Shown: positions 1-6,249 of the stretch, piece by piece
Layout of the letters: the number at the start of each line of letters is the position of its first letter
Numbering within the stretch: position 1 is the first letter of the stretch
DNA from: Deltaproteobacteria bacterium
GTDB taxonomy: Bacteria > Desulfobacterota > Dissulfuribacteria > Dissulfuribacterales > UBA3076
Direction: 5' to 3'
DNA length: 9,023 bases
Assembly (NCBI GenBank): GCA_030605675.1
Contig: JAUWHV010000146.1
Location: 1 to 9,023 of the forward strand
The notes under the pieces: model-generated
Seen by the model: only the letters and a program-made list of their open reading frames with translations
The model's database searches: none
Told to the model about the DNA's origin: nothing
Position numbers and translations under genes: made by a program

Positions 1-68
1 GCATCCGGCTGTCGGCCCAGCATGGCAAAAAGAATTTTCTCCAACCGCTTTGATTCCTGCTTATCCAT
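1..68 (-). CDS. N-terminal fragment, possibly KptA/Tpt1-like RNA 2'-phosphotransferase
   Basis: Only the first 22 codons are in the window. They read MDKQESKRLEKILFAMLGRQ followed by Pro-Asp and then an Ala codon cut by the edge. The ATG at 68 is the only sensible start: going upstream in frame there is no start codon before a TAG at 86-84. An AAGGA-like ribosome site lies just upstream, with unusually short spacing. The Lys/Glu-rich opening helix followed by LGR-x-PD resembles, from memory, the start of bacterial KptA/Tpt1-type proteins (LGRRPDEFGL...). That family transfers an RNA 2'-phosphate to NAD, but bacterial roles are poorly known. The call rests on very few residues. The presence of a real coding start is more secure than the function. 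A 172-bp inverted-repeat element begins 11 bp upstream of the start codon. Confidence 0.4.
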   Translation of the reverse strand, partial: MDKQESKRLEKILFAMLGRQPD

Positions 69-79
69 GATTCCTTTTT

Positions 80-251
80 GTAACTACTCAGGTGGATAGG
101 CTGAAGGCCGAAGACTGTTAGGAAAAAGCGCATTTTAAAGCCATGTTTGGTGCAAGAACCAGATATTTTCGCCAAAGTACGGCAATCGTGCTCTTCTGAC
201 CCCTTCAGCCTTCAGTCTAAACCCCTTCAGCCTGACTACGTGAGTAGTTAC
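80..251. repeat. 172-bp element with imperfect 28-bp terminal inverted repeats
   Basis: The left arm at 80-107 starts GTAACTACTCA and ends AGGCTGAAGG. The reverse complement of 224-251 starts and ends with the same words, and 24 of 28 positions match. The match resumes with AGACTG (112-117 against 213-218) after a one-base indel. The right arm also contains a 13-bp direct repeat, ACCCCTTCAGCCT, at 199-211 and 221-233, so the left arm has two possible partners. The interior (118-198) has no ORF. There is no clear target-site duplication. It could be a MITE-like non-autonomous element, a dispersed palindromic repeat, or a long leader stem for the minus-strand gene that starts at 68. Confidence 0.7.
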
Positions 252-302
252 GTTTAATATATCATAAGGAGAATGAAAAAAGGATAGAAAAGTGCGAACA
301 GA

Positions 303-324
303 GAATTTAGGAATTTAGGAATTT
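303..324. repeat. Tandem array, 8-bp unit GAATTTAG
   Basis: Two full copies of GAATTTAG (303-310, 311-318) and a partial third, GAATTT (319-324). The 13-bp word GAATTTAGGAATT at 303-315 recurs exactly on the minus strand at 7884-7896. The unit differs by one base from the complement of the array at 446-473. Confidence 0.8.
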
Positions 325-445
325 GAAAAGCTACTGTTGTATACAGGATTTTTTGTTACGTTTGAAAATTACAAAATAGTGCAGATAAACATGTGCGCCC
401 GGATTTCTTGAGAAGTTACGGGATCGAAGATATGGTGTTGATATT

Positions 446-473
446 AATTCCTCAATTCCTCAATTCCTCAATT
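446..473. repeat. Tandem array, 8-bp unit AATTCCTC
   Basis: Three perfect copies of AATTCCTC (446-453, 454-461, 462-469) followed by AATT. The complement is GAGGAATT, so this is the pyrimidine-rich counterpart of the purine-rich array at 303-324, with one mismatch per unit. The 13-bp word CAATTCCTCAATT (453-465) recurs exactly at 7898-7910. Confidence 0.85.
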
Positions 474-559
474 TTATTTATATACTTATTCTGAAAGATC
501 TTGGTTGCCTTAGCGATAACAAGTAATTACCCTGAATAAGATGCAAAGAGGCAAAAGAC

Positions 560-590
560 GAACATCGAACATCGAACGTCCAACGTCGAA
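560..590. repeat. Tandem array, 7-bp unit GAACATC/GAACGTC
   Basis: Four 7-bp units in a row: GAACATC, GAACATC, GAACGTC, CAACGTC, then GAA. The array ends 36 bp before the argH start codon and so is probably in the argH leader. Similar GAACATCGAAC words are, from memory, frequent between genes in some deltaproteobacterial genomes. No function is evident. Confidence 0.8.
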
Positions 591-626
591 TAAATTAAAA
601 GCAAAGGCATTTTTGGATAGTAGACT

Positions 627-2027
627 ATGAATGTGGATAAGAAGGCCTTGGAAAAACCTTGGGGCGGTAGATTCCTGGAGGCCACTGAAAAAATGCTAGA
701 GGAGTTTTCAGCCTCTGTCCACTATGACCGCAGACTGTATCGCCAGGACATAGCCGGCAGCAAGGTCCACGCCCGCATGCTGGCAAGACAGGGGATTATC
801 TCAGATAAAGACGCAGACGCCATAATTAAGGGCCTTGGCGAGATAGAGGAAGAAATCGCGTCCGGAGACTTTGTCTGGAGCCACGAGCTTGAGGATGTAC
901 ATATGAACATCGAGCAGGCCCTGGTTGAGCGCATCGGAGATGCCGGGAAAAGGCTCCACACTGCCAGAAGCCGTAATGATCAGGTTGCTGCAGACATCAG
1001 ACTTTACCTGAGAGAAGAAATCGATCGCCTGGATGGACTCCTTTCATTGCTGCAGGAAGCGCTTTTGCACCAGGCAAGGGCCCACCAGGACCTGATACTC
1101 CCTGGCTACACCCATCTCCAGAGGGCACAGCCTGTTCTTTGGCCACATCACATGCTGGCCTATTTTGAAATGTTCAGGCGTGACAGGGATAGGCTCCAAG
1201 ACTGCAGAAAGAGGGTAAATATTTGTCCCCTTGGAAGTGCGGCCCTGGCCGGAACCGGCTTCCCGATAGACAGGGAATATGTGGCTGAGGAGCTGGGCTT
1301 CCACGGAATTACTGCTAACAGCCTGGACGCTGTAAGCGACCGGGACTTTATTATCGAGTTTCTGGCAACGGCAAGCATTGTAATGGCCCATTTGAGCAGG
1401 CTGTCTGAAGAACTGATTCTGTGGACCTCTGCAGAGTTCAGTTTTGTGGATCTGCCTGACAGCTTCTGTACCGGCTCAAGCATCATGCCCCAGAAAAAGA
1501 ATCCTGATGTGCCCGAACTGGTCCGCGGAAAAACCGGCAGGGTCTACGGCCACCTGATGTCTCTTCTTACTATTATCAAAGGCCTTCCCCTTGCCTACAA
1601 CAGGGACCTCCAGGAAGATAAAGAGGCCCTTTTTGACACGGTTGACACTGTATGTGCCTCAGTGGAGATAATGGCTGCCCTGGTGGCCAGGCTGGTCCCA
1701 AGGAAAGAGCATATCTCCCGGATCGTGACACAGGGTTTTCTTACTGCCACTGACCTTGCTGATTACCTTGTGAAAAAAGGTATGCCTTTCAGGCAGGCAC
1801 ATTCAGTGGTCGGCAAGGCGGTTTCCCAGTGTATTTCCCAGGGCAAAGAGCTTACGGATATGAGTCTTGAAGACCTAAAGGCCTTTTCTTCTCTTATAGA
1901 CGAAGATATATTTGAGGTGCTGTCAATAGAGGGCTCTGTGGGAACAAGGCGCTGTCCGGGAGGCACAGCACCTGAGCGAGTAGCTGAGGCACTGGCAACG
2001 GCGGAGAAAAAAATGACACATGGATAA
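627..2027 (+). CDS. argH: Argininosuccinate lyase
   Basis: Cytoplasmic enzyme that splits argininosuccinate into arginine and fumarate, the last step of arginine synthesis. It belongs to the fumarase/aspartase superfamily and normally works as a homotetramer whose active sites are shared between subunits. Visible landmarks are the N-terminal KPWGGRF, SRNDQ at about 115-119, GYTHLQRAQP with the expected catalytic histidine at 163, and the superfamily signature GSSIMPQKKNP from 283, whose serine is the catalytic base. The 466-residue length fits the family, usually about 455-470. The start at 627 puts WGGRF in its usual place about 12 residues in. The ribosome site is weak (GGATAG about 8 bp upstream), and a GTG two codons later is a less likely alternative. 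The stop overlaps the start of the lipoprotein gene, implying translational coupling. No argG or other arginine gene is in the window. Confidence 0.98.
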   Translation: MNVDKKALEKPWGGRFLEATEKMLEEFSASVHYDRRLYRQDIAGSKVHARMLARQGIISDKDADAIIKGLGEIEEEIASGDFVWSHELEDVHMNIEQALVERIGDAGKRLHTARSRNDQVAADIRLYLREEIDRLDGLLSLLQEALLHQARAHQDLILPGYTHLQRAQPVLWPHHMLAYFEMFRRDRDRLQDCRKRVNICPLGSAALAGTGFPIDREYVAEELGFHGITANSLDAVSDRDFIIEFLATASIVMAHLSRLSEELILWTSAEFSFVDLPDSFCTGSSIMPQKKNPDVPELVRGKTGRVYGHLMSLLTIIKGLPLAYNRDLQEDKEALFDTVDTVCASVEIMAALVARLVPRKEHISRIVTQGFLTATDLADYLVKKGMPFRQAHSVVGKAVSQCISQGKELTDMSLEDLKAFSSLIDEDIFEVLSIEGSVGTRRCPGGTAPERVAEALATAEKKMTHG

Positions 2028-3090
2028 TATCATCGGGATAATTTCTTGGAAAAGGTTAATCATTTTTGCCTTTTGCATCTTACTGGCGTCCTGTGGGCGC
2101 AAGGCACCTCCTGTCCCTCCTGGTACGCTTCGGCCCAAGGCTATCAAGGACTTGAGCTATAAGGTTATCCCGGAAGGCATCGAGCTAAAATGGAGTGTTC
2201 CTGTAAGAAACAGAGACGGCAGCCCCCTTGTCAGGATCAAGGGCTTTAGGCTGTTGAAGGCAGAGATACCGCTTGAGGAGTATTGTGAGGGGTGCCCTCC
2301 ACCTTTTGGGCAGCTTATTGAGGTCCCCTTTGATGCAAAACCGGAAAAAGCAAGGAAGATGGTCTATGAAGACCGGACCGTGCGCTCCGGCACGCAATAT
2401 ATATACAAGGTTTGCACTGTAAAGGGCTGGCTGAATGTCAGCGATACGTCAAATCAGGTCTCTCTGGCCTGGCACGTTTTGCCATCTGCGCCTTCAGGAT
2501 TAATGGTTCAATTAACCAAAGAAGGGATTTATCTCTCCTGGCAGGCGCCTTCTAAATGGACAGATGGTAGGCCTGTGGACAAAGAACTTTTATTCAGGAT
2601 CTACCGGGCCAGAACAGGGACGGATAAATGGAAGACCCTCCCCGGTTTAGTGAATTCCACAGGCTATCTCGATCTCTCGGCAAAAAAGAGGGTCCATTAT
2701 CAATACAGGGTGGCGGCAGTTCTACCCTATCATGGCACTGAGATTGAGGGACTCCATACGCCTGAAACCACAGTGCAGCCGACAGATATTATCCCGCCGG
2801 CAGCACCTGCGGGCTTGGTTGCTGTCCGGTCTGCCGATGGAATTGAACTCTTTTGGCAGGAAGAAAAAGACTCTGATATTTCAGGCTATATTGTATACAG
2901 AAAAGGACCGGATGAACTAATAGACAAACTGAACAACAAGCCCTTGCCTGTATCCGGATTTCTGGACCGGACTATTTTGCCCGGTGGACTATATTCGTAT
3001 TGGGTAACTGCAGTGGACAAGGCAGATCCGCCAAACGAAAGCCCTTTGTCTGATATTGCAGAGGTGGAGGTTCTCAAAGAAAAGCCGTAA
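2020..3090 (+). CDS. Lipoprotein with three fibronectin type III-like repeats
   Basis: The 356-residue product begins with a hydrophobic signal segment (residues 12-24) ending in a lipobox, LASC, with the lipidated cysteine at 25. The next residue is Gly rather than Asp, so outer-membrane sorting is likely. A proline-rich linker (PPVPP) follows. Three repeated beta-sandwich modules then cover roughly 38-150, 152-255 and 257-353. Each has a shared early-strand motif: GIELKW (Trp58), GIYLSW (Trp174) and GIELFW (Trp279). Later tyrosine strands such as YIYKVCTV, YQYRVAAV and YSYWVTAV are typical of fibronectin III folds. No catalytic motif is seen, so a structural or binding role at the cell surface is likely but unproven. 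The ATG overlaps the last 8 bp of argH. A GGAG lies about 14 bp upstream, so coupling to argH translation is plausible. Similar lipoproteins between argH and lysA occur, as I recall, in Desulfobacterota. Confidence 0.82.
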   Translation: MDNIIGIISWKRLIIFAFCILLASCGRKAPPVPPGTLRPKAIKDLSYKVIPEGIELKWSVPVRNRDGSPLVRIKGFRLLKAEIPLEEYCEGCPPPFGQLIEVPFDAKPEKARKMVYEDRTVRSGTQYIYKVCTVKGWLNVSDTSNQVSLAWHVLPSAPSGLMVQLTKEGIYLSWQAPSKWTDGRPVDKELLFRIYRARTGTDKWKTLPGLVNSTGYLDLSAKKRVHYQYRVAAVLPYHGTEIEGLHTPETTVQPTDIIPPAAPAGLVAVRSADGIELFWQEEKDSDISGYIVYRKGPDELIDKLNNKPLPVSGFLDRTILPGGLYSYWVTAVDKADPPNESPLSDIAEVEVLKEKP

Positions 3091-3103
3091 CCCTTTACGG
3101 CTT
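3082..3103. terminator. Perfect 9-bp hairpin over the lipoprotein stop codon
   Basis: AAGCCGTAA (3082-3090) pairs perfectly with TTACGGCTT (3095-3103) around a CCCT loop, and the stop codon is in the left arm. On the plus strand there is no T-run after it, only GAAACTTG, so it is not a classical terminator for argH-lipoprotein. On the minus strand it is followed by TTTTCTTT, a better terminator shape, but no minus-strand gene feeds into it here. It may attenuate transcription or protect the 3' end. Confidence 0.4.
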
Positions 3104-3108
3104 GAAAC

Positions 3109-3133
3109 TTGAAATTGGAAAGTAGAAATTTGG
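3109..3133. repeat. Left arm of an inverted low-complexity pair (GAAATTGGAAA type)
   Basis: The segment opens TTGAAATTGGAAA and ends GAAATTTGG. The reverse complement of 3213-3244 opens and ends the same way, with extra internal GAAATTG units. The two arms lie about 80 bp apart in the spacer between the lipoprotein gene and lysA. Confidence 0.65.
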
Positions 3134-3212
3134 GTAAATGGAACAAAAAGGTCCAGAACATCGTAGGCTATCAGATAATACAATCATCATCAATAATACA
3201 AAAGCATGAAGG

Positions 3213-3244
3213 CCAAATTTCCAATTTCCAATTTCCAATTTCAA
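3213..3244. repeat. Tandem array, 7-bp unit AATTTCC, right arm of an inverted pair
   Basis: Three full copies of AATTTCC (3216-3222, 3223-3229, 3230-3236) plus AATTTC, bordered by CCA and AA. It is the pyrimidine-rich counterpart of 3109-3133 and lies 35 bp before lysA. Confidence 0.8.
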
Positions 3245-3258
3245 CGTTCAGTGAACGT
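3244..3258. promoter_or_regulatory. 15-bp palindrome upstream of lysA, possible operator
   Basis: ACGTTCA (3244-3250), a central G, then TGAACGT (3252-3258) is a perfect 7-bp-arm palindrome 21 bp upstream of the lysA start codon. Position and symmetry suit a protein-binding site, but it could also be a small RNA hairpin in the leader. No matching copy was noticed elsewhere in the window, and no regulator can be assigned. Confidence 0.3.
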
Positions 3259-3279
3259 CTACGAGAAACCTTATAAACA

Positions 3280-4524
3280 ATGAATCACTTCAATTATAAA
3301 GACAAAGAACTATACTGCGAGAACATACCGGTAAAGGAGATAGCCGGTAAGGTAAAGACTCCTTTCTATCTGTACAGCTCAGCTACCCTGACCCGTCACT
3401 TCAATGTCTTTGATAGGGCCTTTTCCGGGCATCCGCACTTGATATGTTTTGCTGTCAAGGCAAACAGTAACCTGGCTGTATTAAATCTCCTGGGGAAATT
3501 AGGGGCCGGCGCTGACATTGTCTCAGGAGGGGAGCTTCACCGGGTACTCAAAGCGGGAATTCCAGCAGACAGGATCGTTTACTCCGGTGTCGGCAAGACC
3601 GAAAAGGAGATCCGCGAGGCCGCAAAGGCGGATATCCTCATGTTTAATGTGGAGTCTATGGAAGAGATGGATGCCATCTCCAGACAGGCGCGACGCCTTA
3701 AATGCCGTACCAGGGTCTCTTTCAGGGTAAACCCTGATGTGGATGCAAATACCCATCCATATATTTCCACTGGCCTTAAGAAAAACAAGTTCGGCCTGCC
3801 CATGTCCCAGGCCTTGGAGGCTTATAAGGTTGCATCAGACAGAGATGAGCTTGATGTAGTGGGGATAGACTGCCACATAGGCTCTCAGCTAATCCAGGTT
3901 GAGCCCTTTGTGGACGCAATAGGGAGAATTAAGTCCATGCTTTATGAGCTTAAGGGCTTTGGAATAAGACTCAAGTTCATAGATATAGGTGGCGGCCTTG
4001 GCATAAAATATCAGGACGAAATTCCACCTGAGCCTGACGCTTACGCCAAGGCACTCCTGTCTGAGATCAAGGATCTTCCTCACTGCCTGATTATAGAACC
4101 AGGAAGGTCCATTGTCGGCAACGCCGGCATTTTGGTGACAAAGATACTATACACCAAGGATACTGAGGAAAAGCGGTTTTATATCGTTGATGCCGCCATG
4201 AATGACCTTGTCCGTCCCAGTCTTTACGAGGCATACCACGAGATCCTGCCTGTAATAGAGACCAACACGCATTTACATCCAGCAGACATAGTGGGGCCCA
4301 TATGTGAGACAGGGGACTTTCTCGCCAGGGAACGGCCCATGCCGGACCTTAATCAAGGTAGTTTGCTCGCGGTCATGAGCGCCGGGGCTTACGGTTTTAC
4401 CATGTCTTCCAACTACAACTCAAGGCCAAGGGTCTCAGAAGTCATGGTAAAGGACGATCACTTCAAGGTAATCAGAAAGCGTGAGACCTATGCAAGCCTT
4501 TTGCGGGGAGAAACCGTTTGGTGA
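3280..4524 (+). CDS. lysA: Diaminopimelate decarboxylase
   Basis: Cytoplasmic PLP enzyme that decarboxylates meso-diaminopimelate to L-lysine, the last step of lysine synthesis. It belongs to fold type III, an alanine-racemase-like barrel plus a C-terminal beta domain. The PLP lysine is K60 in CFAVKANSN. Other landmarks are HIGSQ (His199), the glycine-rich phosphate loop GGGLG near 240, EPGR (273-276), the catalytic CETGD (Cys342, contributed across the dimer interface) and the C-terminal GAYGF (Tyr371) followed by NYNSRPR. The length of 414 residues is normal. The start at 3280 gives the usual 'F.YK..ELYCENIPV' opening. Its ribosome site is weak (GAG about 14 bp upstream). dapF follows after 11 bp, so the two are almost certainly cotranscribed. 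A 189-bp spacer with repeats separates it from the preceding lipoprotein gene, so it may also have its own promoter. Confidence 0.98.
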   Translation: MNHFNYKDKELYCENIPVKEIAGKVKTPFYLYSSATLTRHFNVFDRAFSGHPHLICFAVKANSNLAVLNLLGKLGAGADIVSGGELHRVLKAGIPADRIVYSGVGKTEKEIREAAKADILMFNVESMEEMDAISRQARRLKCRTRVSFRVNPDVDANTHPYISTGLKKNKFGLPMSQALEAYKVASDRDELDVVGIDCHIGSQLIQVEPFVDAIGRIKSMLYELKGFGIRLKFIDIGGGLGIKYQDEIPPEPDAYAKALLSEIKDLPHCLIIEPGRSIVGNAGILVTKILYTKDTEEKRFYIVDAAMNDLVRPSLYEAYHEILPVIETNTHLHPADIVGPICETGDFLARERPMPDLNQGSLLAVMSAGAYGFTMSSNYNSRPRVSEVMVKDDHFKVIRKRETYASLLRGETVW

Positions 4525-4532
4525 TTTGGTGA
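4517..4532. repeat. Perfect 8-bp tandem duplication across the lysA stop
   Basis: TTTGGTGA occurs twice head to tail (4517-4524 and 4525-4532). The first copy contains the lysA TGA stop. The second fills most of the 11-bp gap before dapF and supplies a GGTGA sequence very close (3 bp) to its start codon. Confidence 0.75.
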
Positions 4533-4535
4533 CTT

Positions 4536-5357
4536 ATGGAGCCCTTTTCTTTTAAAAAAATGCACGGAAGTGGAAATGATTTTATCCTGATAGACAACCG
4601 TGAAGGCAAGATAAGGGACTCCCAGGGGCCTGATCTGGCCGCACTTCTATGCAGGCGCAAGTTTGGAGTAGGGGCAGACGGACTTATACTCATTGAGAAT
4701 TCGCACAGGGCGGATTTCAAATGGCATTTTTTCAATGCCGATGGCAGCAAAGCGGAGATGTGCGGAAATGGCGGGCGTTGTGCAGCCCGATTTGCCTATA
4801 TGACAGGCATTGCCCCGCGGAAACTCAGCTTTGAGACAGAGGCAGGAATCATACACGCAGATGTCAAAGGATCCACTGTAAAGCTTCAACTCCCCCAACC
4901 GAAGGACCTCAATCTGGACGTGTCCATAGAGATACACGGTGAGACTTTTTCTCTTCATTGCTTGAATACAGGCGTACCACATGCAGTATATTTTACACCG
5001 GACCTGGAATCAGTCCCTATATTCGAGTGGGGACGGCTTATAAGGTTTGATCCCTGCTTTCAGCCCGCAGGCACTAATGCCGACTTTGTTCAAATATCCG
5101 ACAGACACAATATCCTGATCCGGACCTATGAACGGGGGGTGGAGAATGAGACCATGGCCTGCGGTACCGGGGCAGTAGCCAGTGCCATACTTTCCGCCTG
5201 CAAAGACCTGACAGAGAGCCCTGTCAAGGTAAAGACACAAGGTGGCGAGGTACTGACTGTCTACTTCCATCTGGATGGCCAAGAATTCAGGGAAGTTTTC
5301 CTTGAAGGAGAAACCGTTCTGGTCTACTCGGGGAAAATCAATACCACTGCCAAATAG
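4536..5357 (+). CDS. dapF: Diaminopimelate epimerase
   Basis: Cofactor-independent cytoplasmic epimerase that converts LL-diaminopimelate to meso-diaminopimelate, the substrate of LysA and a peptidoglycan precursor. It uses two cysteines as acid and base. Both are present in their signatures: Cys76 in AEMCGNGGRC and Cys209 in ETMACGTGA. The N-terminal KMHGSGNDF and the RKFGVGADG segment are also typical. The length of 273 residues matches the family. The ATG 11 bp after lysA places KMHGSGNDF at residue 8, as expected. No strong ribosome site is seen apart from a close GGTGA, so translation may depend on coupling with lysA. The last 20 bp overlap the 3' end of the convergent minus-strand gene. 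No dapA or dapB follows; the biosynthetic run ends here. Confidence 0.98.
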   Translation: MEPFSFKKMHGSGNDFILIDNREGKIRDSQGPDLAALLCRRKFGVGADGLILIENSHRADFKWHFFNADGSKAEMCGNGGRCAARFAYMTGIAPRKLSFETEAGIIHADVKGSTVKLQLPQPKDLNLDVSIEIHGETFSLHCLNTGVPHAVYFTPDLESVPIFEWGRLIRFDPCFQPAGTNADFVQISDRHNILIRTYERGVENETMACGTGAVASAILSACKDLTESPVKVKTQGGEVLTVYFHLDGQEFREVFLEGETVLVYSGKINTTAK

Positions 5358-6204
5358 GCCCATCAGTTGGAATGGGCTGTTCCGCGGGAATGGGCTGTTC
5401 AGTGCTTGATGTCTGCGGGATGGTGGCGGCAACCTGTTCCTTGTCGATTTCTGGTGGCGGATATGGAAAGGTTGAGGCATGGACCGGAAGGGGTTCAGGC
5501 GGCATAACCGGAAGTTTCTGAGTATATGATTCTTTGTCTGAAGGCGTAGAAATCCGGTCTGGTTTGCCGGAGTCTTTGTCGGATTGCCTGATCAGTAGGT
5601 CAGGATGCATCCTTGCTATTATTAGGTCTTCATCCTGGGCTGTTTCCTCTTGTGACAATTCCCGAGGAGCCTTTTGCTCGTCTTTGGTGTCAGGTTCTGC
5701 TGTTACGGATTTTGGACCATTCAGGATATGGTTTGCTGCCTGGGTTGCAAAACCTTCGATCCTGGGGGGTACTTCGTCAAGAGACGCGGGAGAGAAGACA
5801 AGAGAAAATAGTGGAGACTTGGAATCTGCCTGCAGCAAGTCCATGTCTATTGTTATGTTTTCCCCTTCTGCGATTATCTTGCCGGTGACGACATAGTCCA
5901 CTCCGAGCTTGCCGGCCATGTCTCTTGCATCTAGAGGGGAAATAAACCCCTGTCTATTGCCGGTTATACGCTGGATCTCAAGGGAATCCATAACGGAGAT
6001 GCTGTCCAAGGCCAACCTGCTGCTCAAAACCTCTTCGGTGGCAGGGCCAACGTAGGAAAACGGACCTGCAGAACTGATATCGAATGGAAGCACTGCGACC
6101 TTGACTTTACGCTGAGCAGCTTCGAGACTTACAGGACAAAGGGCCAGGGCAATAAACAAGCCCAGCCCGGCCATGAATATTTTTTGAATACTGTTTTTCG
6201 TCAT
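5338..6204 (-). CDS. Exported protein, TolB/FlgO-like N-terminal domain with proline-rich tail
   Basis: The 288-residue product has a Sec signal (basic start, hydrophobic 9-24, cleavage near SLEA-A at 29-30). Cys23 is in LALC, a poor lipobox, so lipidation is unlikely. Residues about 33-165 form an alpha/beta domain: KVKVAVLPFD, then EEVLSSRLA, then LGVDYVVTGKI. This pattern is shared by TolB N-terminal, FlgO and CsgG-like domains and, as I recall, by the N-terminus of deltaproteobacterial 'VCBS repeat' proteins, including the following DEVPPRIEGFATQAANHI segment. From about 170 it becomes acidic and then proline-rich, with EQPIPAEQPIP encoded by an 18-bp-period DNA repeat (GGAATGGGCTGTTC at 5369-5382 and 5387-5400), ending GPIWQWY. 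The expected beta-propeller is missing. AAGGA lies 10 bp before the ATG. It is 45 bp downstream of the response-regulator gene, probably in the same operon. Molecular function is unknown; a periplasmic role is inferred. Confidence 0.7.
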   Translation of the reverse strand: MTKNSIQKIFMAGLGLFIALALCPVSLEAAQRKVKVAVLPFDISSAGPFSYVGPATEEVLSSRLALDSISVMDSLEIQRITGNRQGFISPLDARDMAGKLGVDYVVTGKIIAEGENITIDMDLLQADSKSPLFSLVFSPASLDEVPPRIEGFATQAANHILNGPKSVTAEPDTKDEQKAPRELSQEETAQDEDLIIARMHPDLLIRQSDKDSGKPDRISTPSDKESYTQKLPVMPPEPLPVHASTFPYPPPEIDKEQVAATIPQTSSTEQPIPAEQPIPTDGPIWQWY

Positions 6205-6249
6205 GTTTATTGAGTCCTTTCCGAATGACCCGCATCTGGAATCAGTGTC

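Larger units (their letters stand above)
69..626. other. Long AT-rich spacer between divergent genes, no convincing gene
   Basis: This 558-bp region separates the minus-strand fragment at 1-68 from argH. I see no ORF with convincing coding character and no tRNA-like fold. It holds an inverted-repeat element (80-251), two 8-bp-period arrays (303-324 and 446-473) and one 7-bp-period array (560-590). Promoters for both flanking genes should lie here, but only weak sigma-70-like matches are visible. The stretch from about 474 to 559 shows nothing I can name. Confidence 0.7.

Noticed and set aside
274..288. AAGGAG-like site followed by a four-codon ORF (ATG AAA AAA GGA TAG)
   Set aside because: Too short to be evaluated as a gene; no evidence that it acts as a leader peptide.
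362..389. TTGAAA-N16-GATAAA as a promoter for argH
   Set aside because: A 5/6 and 4/6 match is expected by chance in such AT-rich sequence, and it is more than 230 bp from argH. TTGCCT-N17-TACCCT at 505-533 is also weak.
303..473. CRISPR array
   Set aside because: The repeats are 8-bp tandem units without spacers; no 24-40 bp repeat with regular unique spacers and no cas genes.
722..961. Minus-strand ORFs inside argH, such as 722-961, 1044-1391, 1160-1486 and 1763-1966
   Set aside because: They lie opposite a strongly supported enzyme gene and show no recognisable domain or ribosome site.
5358..5377. GCCCAT / ATGGGC hairpin just after the dapF stop as a terminator
   Set aside because: Only six pairs around an 8-base loop and no following T-run; it also lies within the convergent gene's coding sequence.
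5534..5896. Plus-strand ORFs opposite the minus-strand pair, such as 5534-5896, 6284-6616, 6827-7120 and 7397-7711
   Set aside because: They are opposite-strand readings of the TolB-like and NtrC-type genes, whose own products show clear domains.
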